NCBI GenBank assembly: GCA_933207985.1
Contig: OW240918.1
Location: forward strand, 19,227,673 to 19,291,672
From: Pelobates cultripes
Taxonomy: Eukaryota; Chordata; Amphibia; Anura; Pelobatidae
Direction: 5' to 3'
DNA length: 64,000 nt
A program made the translations under genes and the position numbers. Below are positions 11,151 to 23,489 of the stretch, piece after piece. Positions within the stretch are counted from its first letter, which is position 1; each line of letters begins with the position of its first letter. The notes under the pieces were generated by a model. That model was given only the letters and a program-made list of their open reading frames with translations. It was not told the origin of the DNA and made no database searches.

Positions 11151-11410
11151 GTGACACTCTGTATTGAGATGCTGAACTTTCCCCATAAAGATACATTGAT
11201 TCTATGAGAAATACTGATTGCCCAAATGGAATTTGTCTCCACTCTGCCACCCCGCCTCCTATGGAAAGCATTGGATTGGCTGAGATTGTCGATTCTGATG
11301 ATCTCAGCCAAGGAGGCGTATCTGGGGCGGAGCCAGCACCTAAATAGTGTTTTTACACTGTAGGGTCAGGAATACATGTTTATATTCCTGACCCTATAGT
11401 GTTCCTCTAA

Positions 11411-11684
11411 GGCAGCCCCTAAAGGGACTTTGGTTGATTTATTTGTTGCTAAATATACACTTTGGGTTTCTGAGGGTACTTAAAATTTATTTTCTTAATC
11501 TGCACTCAAACTCAGCTATGCATGATTTGACTCAATGTTAAGAGTAGACATTCTGTTAATAAATATCACAAGCATTGGCTACCTTCAAGCAGCCATTTCA
11601 AATTTACCCAAAGTTATTAGTTATTAAAACCTATGGAAATGTGAAATCTGACCTGTTTTTGTTTTTTTAGTTCTATCCTTCTAT
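11411..11684. other. Unique AT-rich spacer
   Basis: Nothing was recognised between the T2-type MITE and the TATC microsatellite. Confidence 0.5.
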
Positions 11685-11688
11685 CTCT

Positions 11689-11744
<56 letters not shown>

Positions 11745-11748
11745 CTGT
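11685..11748. repeat. (TATC)n microsatellite
   Basis: About 15 near-perfect CTAT units run across this interval, with one CTATTTAT interruption. Confidence 0.95.
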
Positions 11749-14700
11749 ATCTTCTTGGTGACATCTTGTCAAATAAATGTTATGAGAAATAATTTGTACC
11801 ATTCTACTTTCGGTATGTTATTGAGGTAAGCTAAGCCAACACCTCTAGTGACGTCATAGGGCAGAGGTTAAATATACCTGCATACTTACTCTTTCCTCCT
11901 GTGTGTCATCATGGAAAGGTCTTGGTGTATAATGGAGTCTTTCTGCAGATTGGATGCAATGGGTTTATTGTGCTGATTTGTAATTGGATACAAATAATTT
12001 TGGGTACAAAAGGATTGTTGCCCTTGTTAAATTCAGTGCTATTTACTTGTTGATGAGTTTATGTCTCTAAATAAATATTTGTTAAAGTAGACGGACGAGA
12101 AACATTATATTTTATTATCAATGGCAATGCAATACACACTGTATCTCTATCGAGATATTTATATATATATATTGTTTTATTTGATGATACTTTCTATTTA
12201 AATTCTGATATTGTTTGTACACCATATTTTAAACCGGAGCATATTTATCTTTCTATTATGGATATCAAGTTGAGGTTTATGACATTGTCTTTTCTATCGA
12301 AAGTTAAGAAATGAAGAAAACTAAATTTATTTATGTGTGCCCCTAAAACTTCACTGCACAGTTACTCAGCTCTTAATGTGATTTATTTGTCTTTTGTATA
12401 TGTTGTTGAGCTCAACTAAATCTTTTAATTATTAATTTGCATCATTGTAGCTAATTACAATGGTGGCAAAAATGGGTTAACTAAGTAATTTATAAAGCAG
12501 TTTAGCTTTAGCAAAATGTGTAAAAGGCAGTTTGTCATTCTTCTGCCAAGGTTACAAATGATTGGCTTCTGGTATATGAGACTGTTATAGAGGCTAATGG
12601 CATACTAAAATTGTCTTTTTCATGTCCAAATTAATTGCATTCATATGCAATTCACATCAGTATGTCTTACTTTGAATTTCAAAGCTTTGTAAGGTTTATA
12701 GGGGACTGAAGTATCACTCAGTGTTTGTGCTTGAATTTCATTATGTATTTACCATAGCTAAAATTGGATGTGAGTGAACATATACACAAAATATTTTAAG
12801 AATAATAAATGTTTCATTAGCGATCGGAAAATGTTCTGCCTGAATCACAATATAAAACCCAGTTACTTCAACTAAGAGGGTTAAAATACACATCTGAACC
12901 ATTCAGCTTGCCCAGTTACTTCAACTGTCTACGAGTAAGAGCTTAAGGGAAAGCCAACTTGTTTATCATTGTATATCATTGTTAAAGTCGAACCCAATTT
13001 AAACTGAACCAGACAATGGAAGTCAATAACAACGGATCACATTGCAACCAATTTAGTGTATAGGGATTTGGCTTATTTTCCCTCACTCAGTAATTTCACT
13101 CAATATTGTTAAATAGCTTGGTGCAACCTTTTATGAATAGGTGCTTGAGGTATGTTTTATTATTAAAAGGAAACAGTAGGATAAAATTCAAATCTTTCTC
13201 AAGCTTATATTGAGAGCCGAAGTCTCTAATTGGAATGCCTTGCCATGTGGATTTGCAGAGCTGCAGGGAATGGTAGTTTCAAAACTGAGTGTCAGTTTCA
13301 TTTGCTCTGTTTCAAAATGGAAGTATGGTGTAGGTGACAGGTCAAGTTTAAACCTGACACATTTATGGTAGTTGCAAAGTTTGGAGGTTGATAGATTTTA
13401 ATATGAATCCGTTCTTCTGTATTGTTATGTCACCAAAGAAAGTGGTAAAGTCACTATTTCCTGACAGGTGTCAGGTGAATCATATGGTCCTAGAAACCTT
13501 TAAATATTGTAGTTGGAAAGTAAAAGGTGGTAAAATATTAATACTAGACAGAGAAATATTCACTGAAATTTACCTTTCTATAAAATATTTTTTGTTGTTA
13601 AACAATGCCACAAACCACATATTATATTTAATAACATGGCTGATTTCATGTTGTGTTTTGGCAGAGTTTATGATGTGACGCAGAGTTTATGGCGTGACTA
13701 TGAGAATGACTGACATTTAATTGTTAATTTATTCAATATTTTTATTTATAACATTACCATTGGAAATGTATACAAGCAGGAATTCTTTCATGAATATAGA
13801 TTAAAACCTTCTGGTGTATCCTGATCTTGGATTTGATTTGGTTGATGGGTTTTTGGGGCATTTTTTTTTTTTACAGATTGTTGATCAATAGCCTAATTGT
13901 TGCAATGCAACTTATTTTCGTGCCAGTACCAATGTAATAAAAAATGAAATCGAATTGAATATGGAAATAAATAAATAACTTTCTAATTGTCAACTGTTTT
14001 GCATTTAATGAATAGTTAGATTGTCCGTGGAAGCCAGCTATCATGACTGAATTGACACAATTATTCTTAAATTAAAGTTATCTATTTCAGGCTTTTCATA
14101 TATTTTTATGGGTCTCCATAAAACACACAAATATAACTATTTAACACTTAGGGCATATTCTTTTTCAAGAGTGTCCTGCCAGTTTCTACATAATGCACAA
14201 TTTAGCTCTCAGAAAATGGAAGTCAAGTATTTCGAATACACAAACAAAACCCATTGACCGAGTATTTCACTGTGTGTCTGACAGATAGCATTGCAAGAAA
14301 AAAACTCTCTGACGCAGCAGAAATAAATGCTTAATGCTTAGGTAATACAAAAAAAAAATATGTTGGAATTTTAAATACATATGCACGGTTATTATATTGG
14401 AAAAAACATAGGGTTAACTTAAAGAGCATATTCTCTTTGTTTAAAAAAAAAAAAAGAACAGTCCAATTACATTTATATTAAATCTGATGAATTTCTTCAG
14501 ATAAAAACATTAGACAAAACATCAAGTTCATTAGTAGATTATTATTACATATGCAGTTTTTGTATGCTATGACTTAATTCAAGTGGACTACAGATTTTTT
14601 TATGTTATATTATTGGTGGCGTTATTAAAATTAAATCTGTTTAAGTCAATCCTGCTTTGTTGCAATAGTTGGTTGTGTCCTGTGGACCCCATGCTAGATC

Positions 14701-15352
14701 CCCATTGACATCCATGAGAATTTAACTTAGCAGAGATAAAAAATCATATCTGCTCACTGACTCGTAAATTTCACATGAAAAAAGATTATTTTTGAAACAG
14801 GAATATTTGACTTTGATACAGTTTTTCCTATACGTTGCTTATAGAAGCAAATGCAATCAAATATTCATGCTCAAATGCACGTATGTGAATTAATGTAGAC
14901 TGTGAAAGTGCTTCAAAACCTGAGCTCATTTCCTTGTGTGTCTACATAGGAGAATACATCCACTTTGGTCAAACAAAATCAAGAATTCATGGTGCAAACT
15001 CTATCTTATTGTAAGTTAATCAAAAGCAGGATATGAACACTGATAGAGACGTGCCTTGTCGATCCATATCTAACATGGGTTTGCTCATATTCCAGTTCAT
15101 TCGTTTTTAACATGAAAAACATTCTTACTTTAGAACTTTCTATATTTTATGGAACGTTTTAGGATATTCACATCCCTGCCCTGTTCTTTGCCCAGCTTTG
15201 GTAGTAGAGGAGACTTGTCAACCAAATGTATACCTCCCATCAATTTCAACTGGAGTTCAGAGCATAGTCTGGAATATTTCACATCCATTTGTGAGAAAAC
15301 ATGACTATAAACTGACTTGATATCATATATACATAAAATCTGAAAACTGCCC
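11749..15352. other. AT-rich unique sequence, no gene seen
   Basis: The longest open frame (13388-13678, plus) shows no family motif. The stretch 12545-12700 is less simple in composition and contains ATATGCAATT- and TAATTGCATT-type homeodomain/POU-like sites. It is listed among the findings as a possible conserved non-coding block. Confidence 0.5.
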
Positions 15353-15605
15353 AGAAACATAGAATGTGACGACAGAAAAGAACTGTTCGGCCCATCTAAT
15401 CTGCTCAATTTTCTAAATACTTATATTAGTCTCTGACCTTATCTTATCCCACACATGCTTAGACTCCCTCGCTGTGTTAACCTCTATAACATCAGCTGGA
15501 AGGCTATTCCATGGGTCCACTACCCTCTCTGTAAAGTAATACTTCCTGAAATTATTTTTAAACTTTTGCCCCTCTAATTTAAGATGATGTCCTCTTGTTG
15601 CATAT
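15353..15605 (-). mobile_element. CR1-like LINE 3' fragment, copy 3
   Basis: This is the same repeat as 134-416, on the minus strand, but shorter. It has lost the stretch that in the other copies encodes the last residues before the stop, so it is a more diverged or internally deleted copy. Confidence 0.72.
15430..15602 (-). pseudogene. CR1-like ORF2 C-terminal remnant
   Basis: The minus-strand frame carries RGHHLKLEGQKFKNN, RKYYFTERVVDPWNSLP and a degraded ARESKHVWDK. Compared with the other two copies the WN.LP core is kept, but Ala-to-Pro and Glu-to-Asp changes and a deletion near the C-terminus show relaxed constraint. The frame is open upstream into non-LINE DNA, which is chance. Confidence 0.68.
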
Positions 15606-16624
15606 GTTATTATTGTTTTGTTCATAAGACTACCCAGCTTGCAGTGTCTCCCTTTTATGCTAATAATGATGATACATAACATGCCACAATACATGGTCTC
15701 ATTGCTTAGATCTATAGTACAAATCTGATAAATCTAACCTCTGCACTACCCACAAAGTTCTTCTTTGTGGGTCTGCTATAGAAAGTAAAGAGAGCATTTC
15801 CTGCTTAGAGCAGAGCTCATTGCAGAAGATGCAGCAAATACAAGGACATCAAATATGAGGATATATAGAAGTATATATATTATTGCATTCTTTTTTTTGT
15901 GTGCATTATAAACAATAAGTCACCTTCACCCTAGACGTCCCTTTAAGGTTGTTTTAAATATCTTAATGTATTCTGTAATGTATGTCAGATTACATATCTG
16001 TTCTGTAATGTATTTCAGATTACATATTATCGAGTACATCATAATATGATTCCTATTGCATATGATGACATGCTGATTTTAGTGCTGTTAAAACTGAAGA
16101 TTACTGTAAATATAATATTACTTTGCTAAATTGATTTAAAAATAAGTAAACGCTATTCCAAAAAATATTTTAGAGAAACTGCATGAAGATCCAAGATCAC
16201 TAAAAGCTATTTTATTAATCTTTTAAATTGCCATTGCAATCAGTAAGCTTTGCACAATTTCCTTTCTTCTGTACCTCAACAAACCAACAAATTATTTTTA
16301 ATTAAGCAAATGTTAATATGCTCAAAGCCAGGATCTTAAGTGACCATTTCTAACAATAATATATGGGTTAATATTCAGAGAAAAATAAATTCCTGGACGA
16401 TAGCTTTCCCCCATTTCTTGTAAACAAGACAAAACCAACCCAAGATGTATCCATTATCTATTCCTATCTCTTTCTGAAGTAGTGCAGTTTTACATTGTCC
16501 TTCATATAGCAAGCTGAATAAAATTATTAGAAAAAAAAATGGATTTTCATAGCTGAACATCAAGATCTAGAAAAGGATAAATGTTTTTTTGATAAACTAA
16601 TCTCAGTACTGATTCTAGATGTAT
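15606..16624. other. AT-rich unique sequence, no gene seen
   Basis: A short local duplication (GTATTTCAGATTACATAT and GTATGTCAGATTACATAT at about 15979-16026) is the only structure noted. Confidence 0.5.
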
Positions 16625-16632
16625 ATTTAGGG

Positions 16633-16764
16633 CAGATCCCCAGATGTTTTAAAACTACAACTTCCATGATGCTTTGTCATTCTAAAGACATTCCAATGGC
16701 ATGCAGAGTATCATGGCAGTTGTAGTTCTACAACATCTGGGGATCTACCTTTTGGACACCCCTG
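16633..16764. mobile_element. hAT-type MITE with perfect 8-bp duplication
   Basis: The octamer ATTTAGGG flanks the element exactly on both sides (16625-16632 and 16765-16772). The right terminus is CTACCTTTTGGACACCCCTG. The left begins CAGATCCCCAGATG, so it lacks the 17-bp outer part of the repeat although the duplication is intact. The internal arms (GATCCCCAGATGTT..AACATCTGGGGATC) mirror each other. There is no coding capacity. Confidence 0.85.
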
Positions 16765-16772
16765 ATTTAGGG

Positions 16773-19150
16773 TGTCTTCTCTCATTTCAACCATATATAC
16801 TTAACAACTAAAACCATCTTTAAGTCACATGAAGATACAGTTAATAAATAATAATCCACATCTGTGCAAGCATCTGACAAAAAAGATAGCTGAATGTAAT
16901 TTGATTAGGAAATACTTGAAATTCCACATAGTGATTATCAATGAGCAGATGCAAGCCATTGTATAGACCAGAAGTCAATCTTTGTAGATCACTCTGCATT
17001 TAATTGGGAGCTCAGATAAATAAAGGCCTAAAAAGATATTCAGTCTCGTACATACACAAATATGTTCAGTTGTTGATTATTTCAGAAGACGAACTACCAT
17101 TTTGGATTTCAAAATCTATATTATGGTCTTAACGCAATCTATACAAGTCACATAAACCACACTGATCGCCCACTAAAAAGACATTGTTGGATTGCAGATC
17201 TCCGCGGATAGATAAAAACAATGTTTAAGAACTAGAAGCTGTAAATAACATGTAGTTTTAAATGTTCCAAGTTAGAATCAGTAGTGAATTATACTTTTGT
17301 GCAATGTCTAAGTGGACTGGATAAGCCAAATCCTTTTGCAGGCAAGTAGAGCTTGTAATTGCTGAACTGATTGCTGAGCATCAATAATCTGTAGAGTGTC
17401 TAGCGCCTATCTTTCTGTAATCACATAACATGAAGAAAATTTAAGGCAAGCCATTAAAGATAGTACAGTGTATAGAGAATGAGCAAATGGTTGATGACTA
17501 GCAAGAGAATACAGTTCTCACTCATTAGCAATCAACAATGGACAATGAGGATGATAATAATTATTAGTGTCACACTTTGAAGGTACAAGACTTTGATGAA
17601 GAATAGATCTCAAGACTTCATCACTACTAAAAGCTGATCTTTAAAGTCCAGTTTCCCTTTCTTACAATATAAATATAAATGAAGTAAATAAATGAATACG
17701 ATATATTAAATAAGAGAAGTTGACTTTATATCAGATACTAAAAATACTACAAATACTATAAAATATTTTTGCTTTGGACATTTGTGAATTCATAGCTGAT
17801 ACCATCAGAAAACAGTAATTTATGTGGAAATACTTATTTTATTTTATAATGGCATTCAAAGAGTCGAAAAATACATATATAGGCCATTTTTCTTCATATG
17901 TCATTTTTATTGAATAAATATTTTACTAAAGAAATATATGCAGGCAAAAAAATGTACACATGAAATCAAAACAATATTGAAACAGTAGGTCAGAGTTTAC
18001 ATATATGCTATTGGCACAATGCTTTACATCTTGGATACTAAATAGAGGTCATAAGGTACATTTTATATAGGTTTTTCAACCCCTTTAAGACTAAAAGTTT
18101 AATCACAAGGAAGTTCCGAGAAGTTTTATGTGACTTGTTTAATAACAATTTTTGCAACTAAAATATAAAATATAAAAACAAGAAAAAAGGGAAATTAGGA
18201 GCAGAGGGATTTGTGTCCATCATAGGGTCCATCATTGTCTATCCTAGATATTGCCACTTGGGAGACATGCACTGTCTCCACATTCTAGTTCCTGTATACC
18301 TTTTGCAAACTTGGACTGTTTAGACGTCGGCAGCTTTTATAACAACCCTACAAGATGTAATTGAATAGGATCTCAATGACATAGATCATCAGTTGTCTTT
18401 AAACAGTTAAAAGCTACAGTTGAAAGATTTCTGGAGTTTCTTTGTGCAAAATTGTTCTTACTGCTACTGAAATCAATATTTATTTCATGTCAAGAATTCT
18501 AAAATGTTTCCTAAATCCACTGAGGTTACTGTTATCTCAAAATTATTTGAGAATACTGAACTGCTCTATGGTAAATATAAAGGAATATTAGCACATTCTC
18601 TCAAAAAAAAAATTAAATCAGGCTAGTGCTAAAAGAAAAAGAGGTCAAAAACATAAATTATTTAAGATACCATCACATTGGCACAATGACAAATATTTGA
18701 ATATTCAAATATATTATTGCATAACTTCTAAAATGTTGCAAAAAAACCCAACAAATTTTACTATAAAGCATCAGTGCATGTTTATTTACTAAACTATGCC
18801 AGTTCATATCGAATGATGTAGCGTATGGAAAATAGCATTGCTATGTCAAATAGCACAGTGTTTAGAAGAAAACCTTAAGAATGAACACACAGTACTTTTA
18901 GGTTAAATTAGTTGCATAACTATTCTGTGCCAAATAGTGCTCGGAAAGAAAACGATTAATCACAATTTTATTTCCTTTCATTATAAAAGTAATGGTGCCT
19001 TTCAATGAAGTGAGCAGTGTGATATAACTGATTGCAATATTCCAGGAAATGTGAATCAGTAGCATTTAATTGTATTTTCTAATTATACTATAACTGAGTA
19101 AGGTAATAATATTCTTAAAATTACACACCTAATGCAAATTTGTTGTGAAA
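16773..19150. other. AT-rich unique sequence, no gene seen
   Basis: No exon-like open frame, repeat family or RNA gene was recognised. Confidence 0.5.
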
Positions 19151-19154
19151 TATG

Positions 19155-19303
19155 TATTTGTGTTTGTATGTGTTTGTGTGTGTGTGCATGCGTGTGTGTG
19201 CATGTGTGAATGTTTGCATGTGCCTCTGTGTGTGTGTGTGTATATATATATCTATGTGTGTGTCTGTGTGCATGTGTGTGTATGTGTGAATGTTTGCATG
19301 TGC

Positions 19304-19342
<39 letters not shown>

Positions 19343-19374
19343 GGTGTGTGTCTGCATGTGTGTGTTGGGTTTGT
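19155..19374. repeat. (TG)n microsatellite with internal duplication
   Basis: TG runs are broken by a block holding GTGAATGTTTGCATGTGCCT that appears twice (19206-19227 and 19286-19307), so an about 80-bp unit was duplicated. Open frames on both strands (19121-19393) arise from the repeat and are not genes. Confidence 0.95.
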
Positions 19375-20805
19375 GATTGTCTCTAGATCTTAATACATTT
19401 CATTCTCAATATGCATCTTTTATAAAACACTATATTGTTTAGGCTAGAGTTAGTGTCAATCATAGGGCAGAACTGGTACATACATGTCCAGGTCTGCCTA
19501 AGAGTGGTGGAATATGTATTCCTAATGCATCTAATCATCCCATCAACATTTTTTGTCATTTTTCAACTTGATGTTCAACTTCTCTTCTACTATAGTAGAG
19601 GATTAATGGGCTATTGCAAAAGGCATGCAAGTGACACTGTAGATAGTTACAGGACTCTAAATAATAAAATATATGAAACACTTGACTATTTGAAAATGCC
19701 CAAAGATCATCTGAAAAAACACACCTGTATGCTGTATTCAAGGTTTGGAGTTGTAACCTATGGTGGCAATCGAATGCCTTAATTTGAATATGAGTTTCTC
19801 TTTTACCACTTCTTCTCTTTCATCTGGAAAGGCATGTTTTGTTGATGCATTTAAAAGAATCAATCATTTTTGCTCCAAAATTGCTCTTGGTTTTATCTTG
19901 TAATCTCTTTTCCAAGATTTTTCTTAATGTTTTGTGTCAATATCTACAAATATATTAGTAAGAAAAGGGGCACGCAGTCTTCTTAAAACACTCATTATGA
20001 ATAAAACATTTTTGTTTAAAAAAAAAATAAAGCTGCTTTAAATAATTTTCATTTTACCATTTTATAAAAAAAAGGTCTATTATGAATAATATGAATAAAA
20101 TATGAACAAATCTCATGCAGACAGATGGCTGAAAAATATGTACAGTTTTAATATCTCCTACAACATTCAAGTGATGAAAGGCATCTGCACAAACTTAGAT
20201 TTATTCTAAATCATGTTCCAATCCACATCTTTAAACCATCACACTCCAGTTTGAAAACAGTCACATTTTTGCCAAACTGCAATATACTACCCCCAGTCCT
20301 ACTAAATACAGAGAAGCATTTAAAAATAGTGGGCGTCATTGTAAAATATGAGTATAAGTACTGGCTGACATTTAATGAAAAGAGATGATTGAGCCACTGT
20401 CTTGAAGAATTATGGTAAGTCTTGTCCCAGAAGATGTTATTAAAATCCACAACATTGTTGTGGGCAACAAAATATTCAGTAGACAGTCCTTAATGTTTTG
20501 TAAAGCCAAAGTAATCCTATAATGCAATGACACTTTTGTGTAGAGAGAGGTTGACTGTTGGTCTATCAAAAAAGAAAATATTTGTGTTGTTACAGTGATT
20601 TAATAACTTGTATAGAGAATGGTTACATTGTCAATTGTCCCAAGTTGATTTGAATCCTGCCCTCTTTGTAATATCTTTAAAAGGTTATTCCAACCAAACA
20701 AAAACCTGTGGTTTCATAAAATACTGTTCTTGGCTAGAGAGACCATTTTGAAAAGAAAAAGTAGTGCTTCGACACACCTTTTTCTAGCGGAGTACAGGTT
20801 GTCCC
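19375..20805. other. Unique sequence, no supported gene
   Basis: A 115-codon plus-strand frame (19435-19782) has mixed composition but no motif I recognise and no obvious splice context. I treat it as chance. Confidence 0.45.
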
Positions 20806-21091
20806 CTCAGCACAATCCCCCTTCCTTGGAGGAAGGGCAGCTATGTTAGATTAAGGGGAAAACAAGGACGACTCTGACAGCCGTGTGGCCACTGTCTGTC
20901 GGGCATCAACAGCCAGTTTTGACAGCAGGAACTTCATCTAATGATGCTGCTGGATGTTGAGATACCTCTTTCAGCTAATGGGCTAGGGTTAATCCCTGTA
21001 AGTGCATCGAAGCGCTGTAAATACAAACTCTAGGCAACATAACCACTTCAGAATACTGAAGCACTTATGGTGCTTGGAGTAACTATTAACT
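20806..21091. mobile_element. Degraded T2-type fragment
   Basis: The end contains ATAACCACTTCAG..CTGAAGCACTTATGG followed by TGCTTGGAGTAACTATTAA. This resembles the subterminal palindrome and TTAA terminus of T2-type elements. The left boundary is uncertain. Confidence 0.4.
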
Positions 21092-21319
21092 GATATTCAG
21101 TAAACTGAAAGCAGGAAGCTACGACACAAATATGTCACTCATTCTTTTTGATTATCCAGCAAACTGTGTTATTTACATTGTGCACTTGGGAATAACATCA
21201 TACGTCTTTATTAGAATAGAGTTATCTACCCTAGCACCCTAGTTTATCCAGAATTGAACCACATATAAAGCACTTAAGCCCTTAAAGTGTCATATCTTGT
21301 TACTACCAGTGGGAGTGTC

Positions 21320-21405
21320 AAATATATTTATTATTTATTTATATTTTACCAGGAAAGATACATTAAGATTTCTCTCATTTTCAGGTATGTCCGCATGGAC
21401 TCTTC
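21320..21405. repeat. LINE-tail-like fragment
   Basis: TATTTATATTTTACCAGGAA followed by ACATTAAGATTTCTCTC resembles a short LINE 3'-end motif that I recall as common in frog DNA. The call rests on memory of that motif only. Confidence 0.35.
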
Positions 21406-22494
21406 GTCTGTTTATTTCATACTGGGTGGTTTGAGATAAACTTGCACTTAGAACATTATCTGAATAATAGATGTAAAAGTAGTGCAGGTTAAATCAGCTG
21501 GTAAAGTAAAAACTACACTTAATACTGAAACCTTTAGGGAACTGGTTTGTGACTGAAACTCATAGCAATTTCGCTGTTTGTATTACTACGGTGTTTATTC
21601 ATCAAACACTGAATAACAGTCCATTAAAGGCTGAATTGCTAAATTGAAACAAATACATATCTTTTGGAATAATTTTCCATTTCTGCTTTAGCCACAGTTT
21701 GCCATTTTTAGCTTAAATTTTGAAATTCAGTAAAAAATCCGAGTTACTACTATTCCATTAGTATATCTTACATCCAAGCAATAAGCTCATCTAATGTAAA
21801 TTTAATACCATCTGATATCAAGAGCCAATGGAAAATCACTTTCTTTCTGCAGAGAATGAGGCTGTTGATCTGCACAATACTACAAGAGATAAAGAAGCCT
21901 ACAAAACACTATAGGTACAAGAGGTATAAAGAGGTATCCTATAGGTACAAGAGGTAGAAAAAATATTATTTAAATTATTATTTAATTAGGAATTTTTTAA
22001 AAATATTTTCTCCTAAATCTTGGTATCTCGGTATTTGTTCCAGATATCTGTTCACAGTTAAATATGGTATTCACTGTTTTTTTTTATTATGTAGGCAGTG
22101 TACAATAATGAGCTAAATATTTTAGAAATGCCATAATGTATTCTCCTCTATGAAAAAAAAATGAAATTAAAACATATTTTGGCTAAAAGCAACTTTAGAG
22201 CTTATGATAATTGCAAAGTAGCTTTAAAAATGACCACATGCATTCTATATTCAATATGTTATGTAAAATTACTATTGATTTAAAATTATAATTTTTGCAA
22301 TTTACATGCTTTTAACCTCTATGGAAAATAGATCTGCAAAAATTCCATTTAAAAATGTAAATTTCCATTTTCTTTATAAATAATTGTTTTCTTAATAGAG
22401 CACTAAACAACAACAAAGTATTTGCATTCAGTATAGAAATAAAATGGAAAAATGTTTATATCAATTCTACAGTGAAATCCTTGCAAATGTATTA
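21406..22494. other. AT-rich unique sequence, no gene seen
   Basis: A small GAGGTA-containing duplication (TATAGGTACAAGAGGTA at 21913 and 21941) is the only structure noted. Confidence 0.5.
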
Positions 22495-22495
22495 A

Positions 22496-23057
22496 ACACT
22501 GAACAAAATTATAAACGCAACACTTGTTTTTGCCCCCATTTTTCATTGAGCTGAACTCAAAGATCTAAGACTTTTTCTATGTACACAAAAGGCCTATTTC
22601 TCTCAAATATTGTTCACAAATCTGTCTAAATCTGTGTTAGTGAGCACTTCTCATTTGCCTAGATAATTCATCCAGCATACTCACCGGACATGTCACCAAT
22701 TGAGCATGTTTGGGATGCTCTGGATCGGCGTATACGACAGCGTGTTCCAGGTCCTGCCAATATCCTGCAACTTCACACAGTAAAACTGCCCATTTTAGAG
22801 TAGCCTATTATTGTGGCCAGCCGAAGGCACACCTGTGCAATAATCATGCTGTCTAATCAGCATCTTGAAATGCCACACCTGTGAGGTGGATGGATTATCT
22901 CGGCAAAGGAGAAGTGCTCACTAACACAGAATTAGACAGATTTGCAAACAATATAAGGCCTTTTCTGTACATAGAAAAAGTCTTAGATCTTTGAGTTCAG
23001 CTCATGAAAAATGGGGGCAAAAACAAACGTGTTGCATTTATAAGTTTGTTCAGTGTA
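22496..23057. mobile_element. Tc1-like transposon, internally deleted
   Basis: Terminal inverted repeats of about 175-180 bp (22496-22675 and 22888-23057) carry CACTGAACAAAATTATAAAC at the outer end and GTGAGCACTTCTC further in. This outer sequence is characteristic of a Tc1 family described in fishes and frogs. Between the repeats are about 210 bp: the C-terminal part of the transposase and a subterminal segment. The right end is followed by TA-rich sequence, and a clean TA duplication is not visible on the left. The element is a short, non-autonomous derivative. Confidence 0.82.
22678..22803 (+). pseudogene. Tc1-type transposase, C-terminal remnant
   Basis: The plus-strand frame reads YSPDMSPIEHVWDALDRRIR followed by QRVPGPANILQL. 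The PIE motif holds the third acidic residue of the DDE catalytic triad, and the residues after it match the Tc1 C-terminus. The helix-turn-helix DNA-binding domain and the first two catalytic aspartates are deleted: the coding fragment begins immediately after the left inverted repeat. After LHT the sequence leaves the family and stops at TAG (22801-22803). It cannot be active. Confidence 0.8.
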
Positions 23058-23340
23058 TTTATACAAATACCAAGGACTGAAAGAAGAGCTAGAAAGGATG
23101 TGGAAAGTGAAGGCAGTAGTAGCCCCAGTTGTGACAGGAGCACTTGGGGCTTTGACTCCAAAGTTGGGGTAGTGGCTTCAATAGATTCCAGGTGGGACTT
23201 CGCTATGGGAGATCACTGTCCAGAAGGGTGCAGTTCTAGGAACAGATAAGATACTGTGCTGAACCCTCAGACTTCCAGGCCTCTGGTAGAGGACCTGAGA
23301 ATAAAGAATACATATACCACACACGGGGGGTGAGGGGCGA
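23058..23340. other. Unique spacer
   Basis: A plus-strand frame (23004-23249) starts inside the Tc1 repeat and has no recognisable domain. Confidence 0.45.
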
Positions 23341-23344
23341 GAAA

Positions 23345-23397
<53 letters not shown>
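23345..23397. repeat. (TA)n microsatellite
   Basis: An essentially uninterrupted TA run of about 25 units. Confidence 0.97.
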
Positions 23398-23398
<1 letters not shown>

Positions 23399-23489
23399 CA
23401 TTCATATTTAATACTTAAATGACTCAAAGAAGTGGCCTGGGTGCAGTGGTCCTGTTATCTGTAAAACATAGAAGTATTGTAGAGATTAA

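Larger units (their letters stand above)
9760..11410. mobile_element. T2/Kolobok-type MITE interrupted by a hAT-like element
   Basis: The left end reads TTAAAGGTACATTTTAGTCA and the right end reads CCTATAGTGTTCCTCTAA. Both match the ends of the shorter copies at 33819 and 45499. Host sequence either side of the insertion also matches those copies: GTGCTTCCTGGGTCAGTGCT on the left, GAGATGCTGAACTTT on the right, and the terminal palindrome TAGGGTCAGGAATA..TATTCCTGACCCTA (11362-11398). Without the nested insert the element would be about 340 bp, close to the 369-bp complete copy. Confidence 0.75.

Noticed and set aside
19435..19782. 115-codon plus-strand frame in unique DNA
   Set aside because: No recognisable domain or splice context, and an antiparallel frame overlaps it. 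The length is within chance for a 64-kb AT-rich window.
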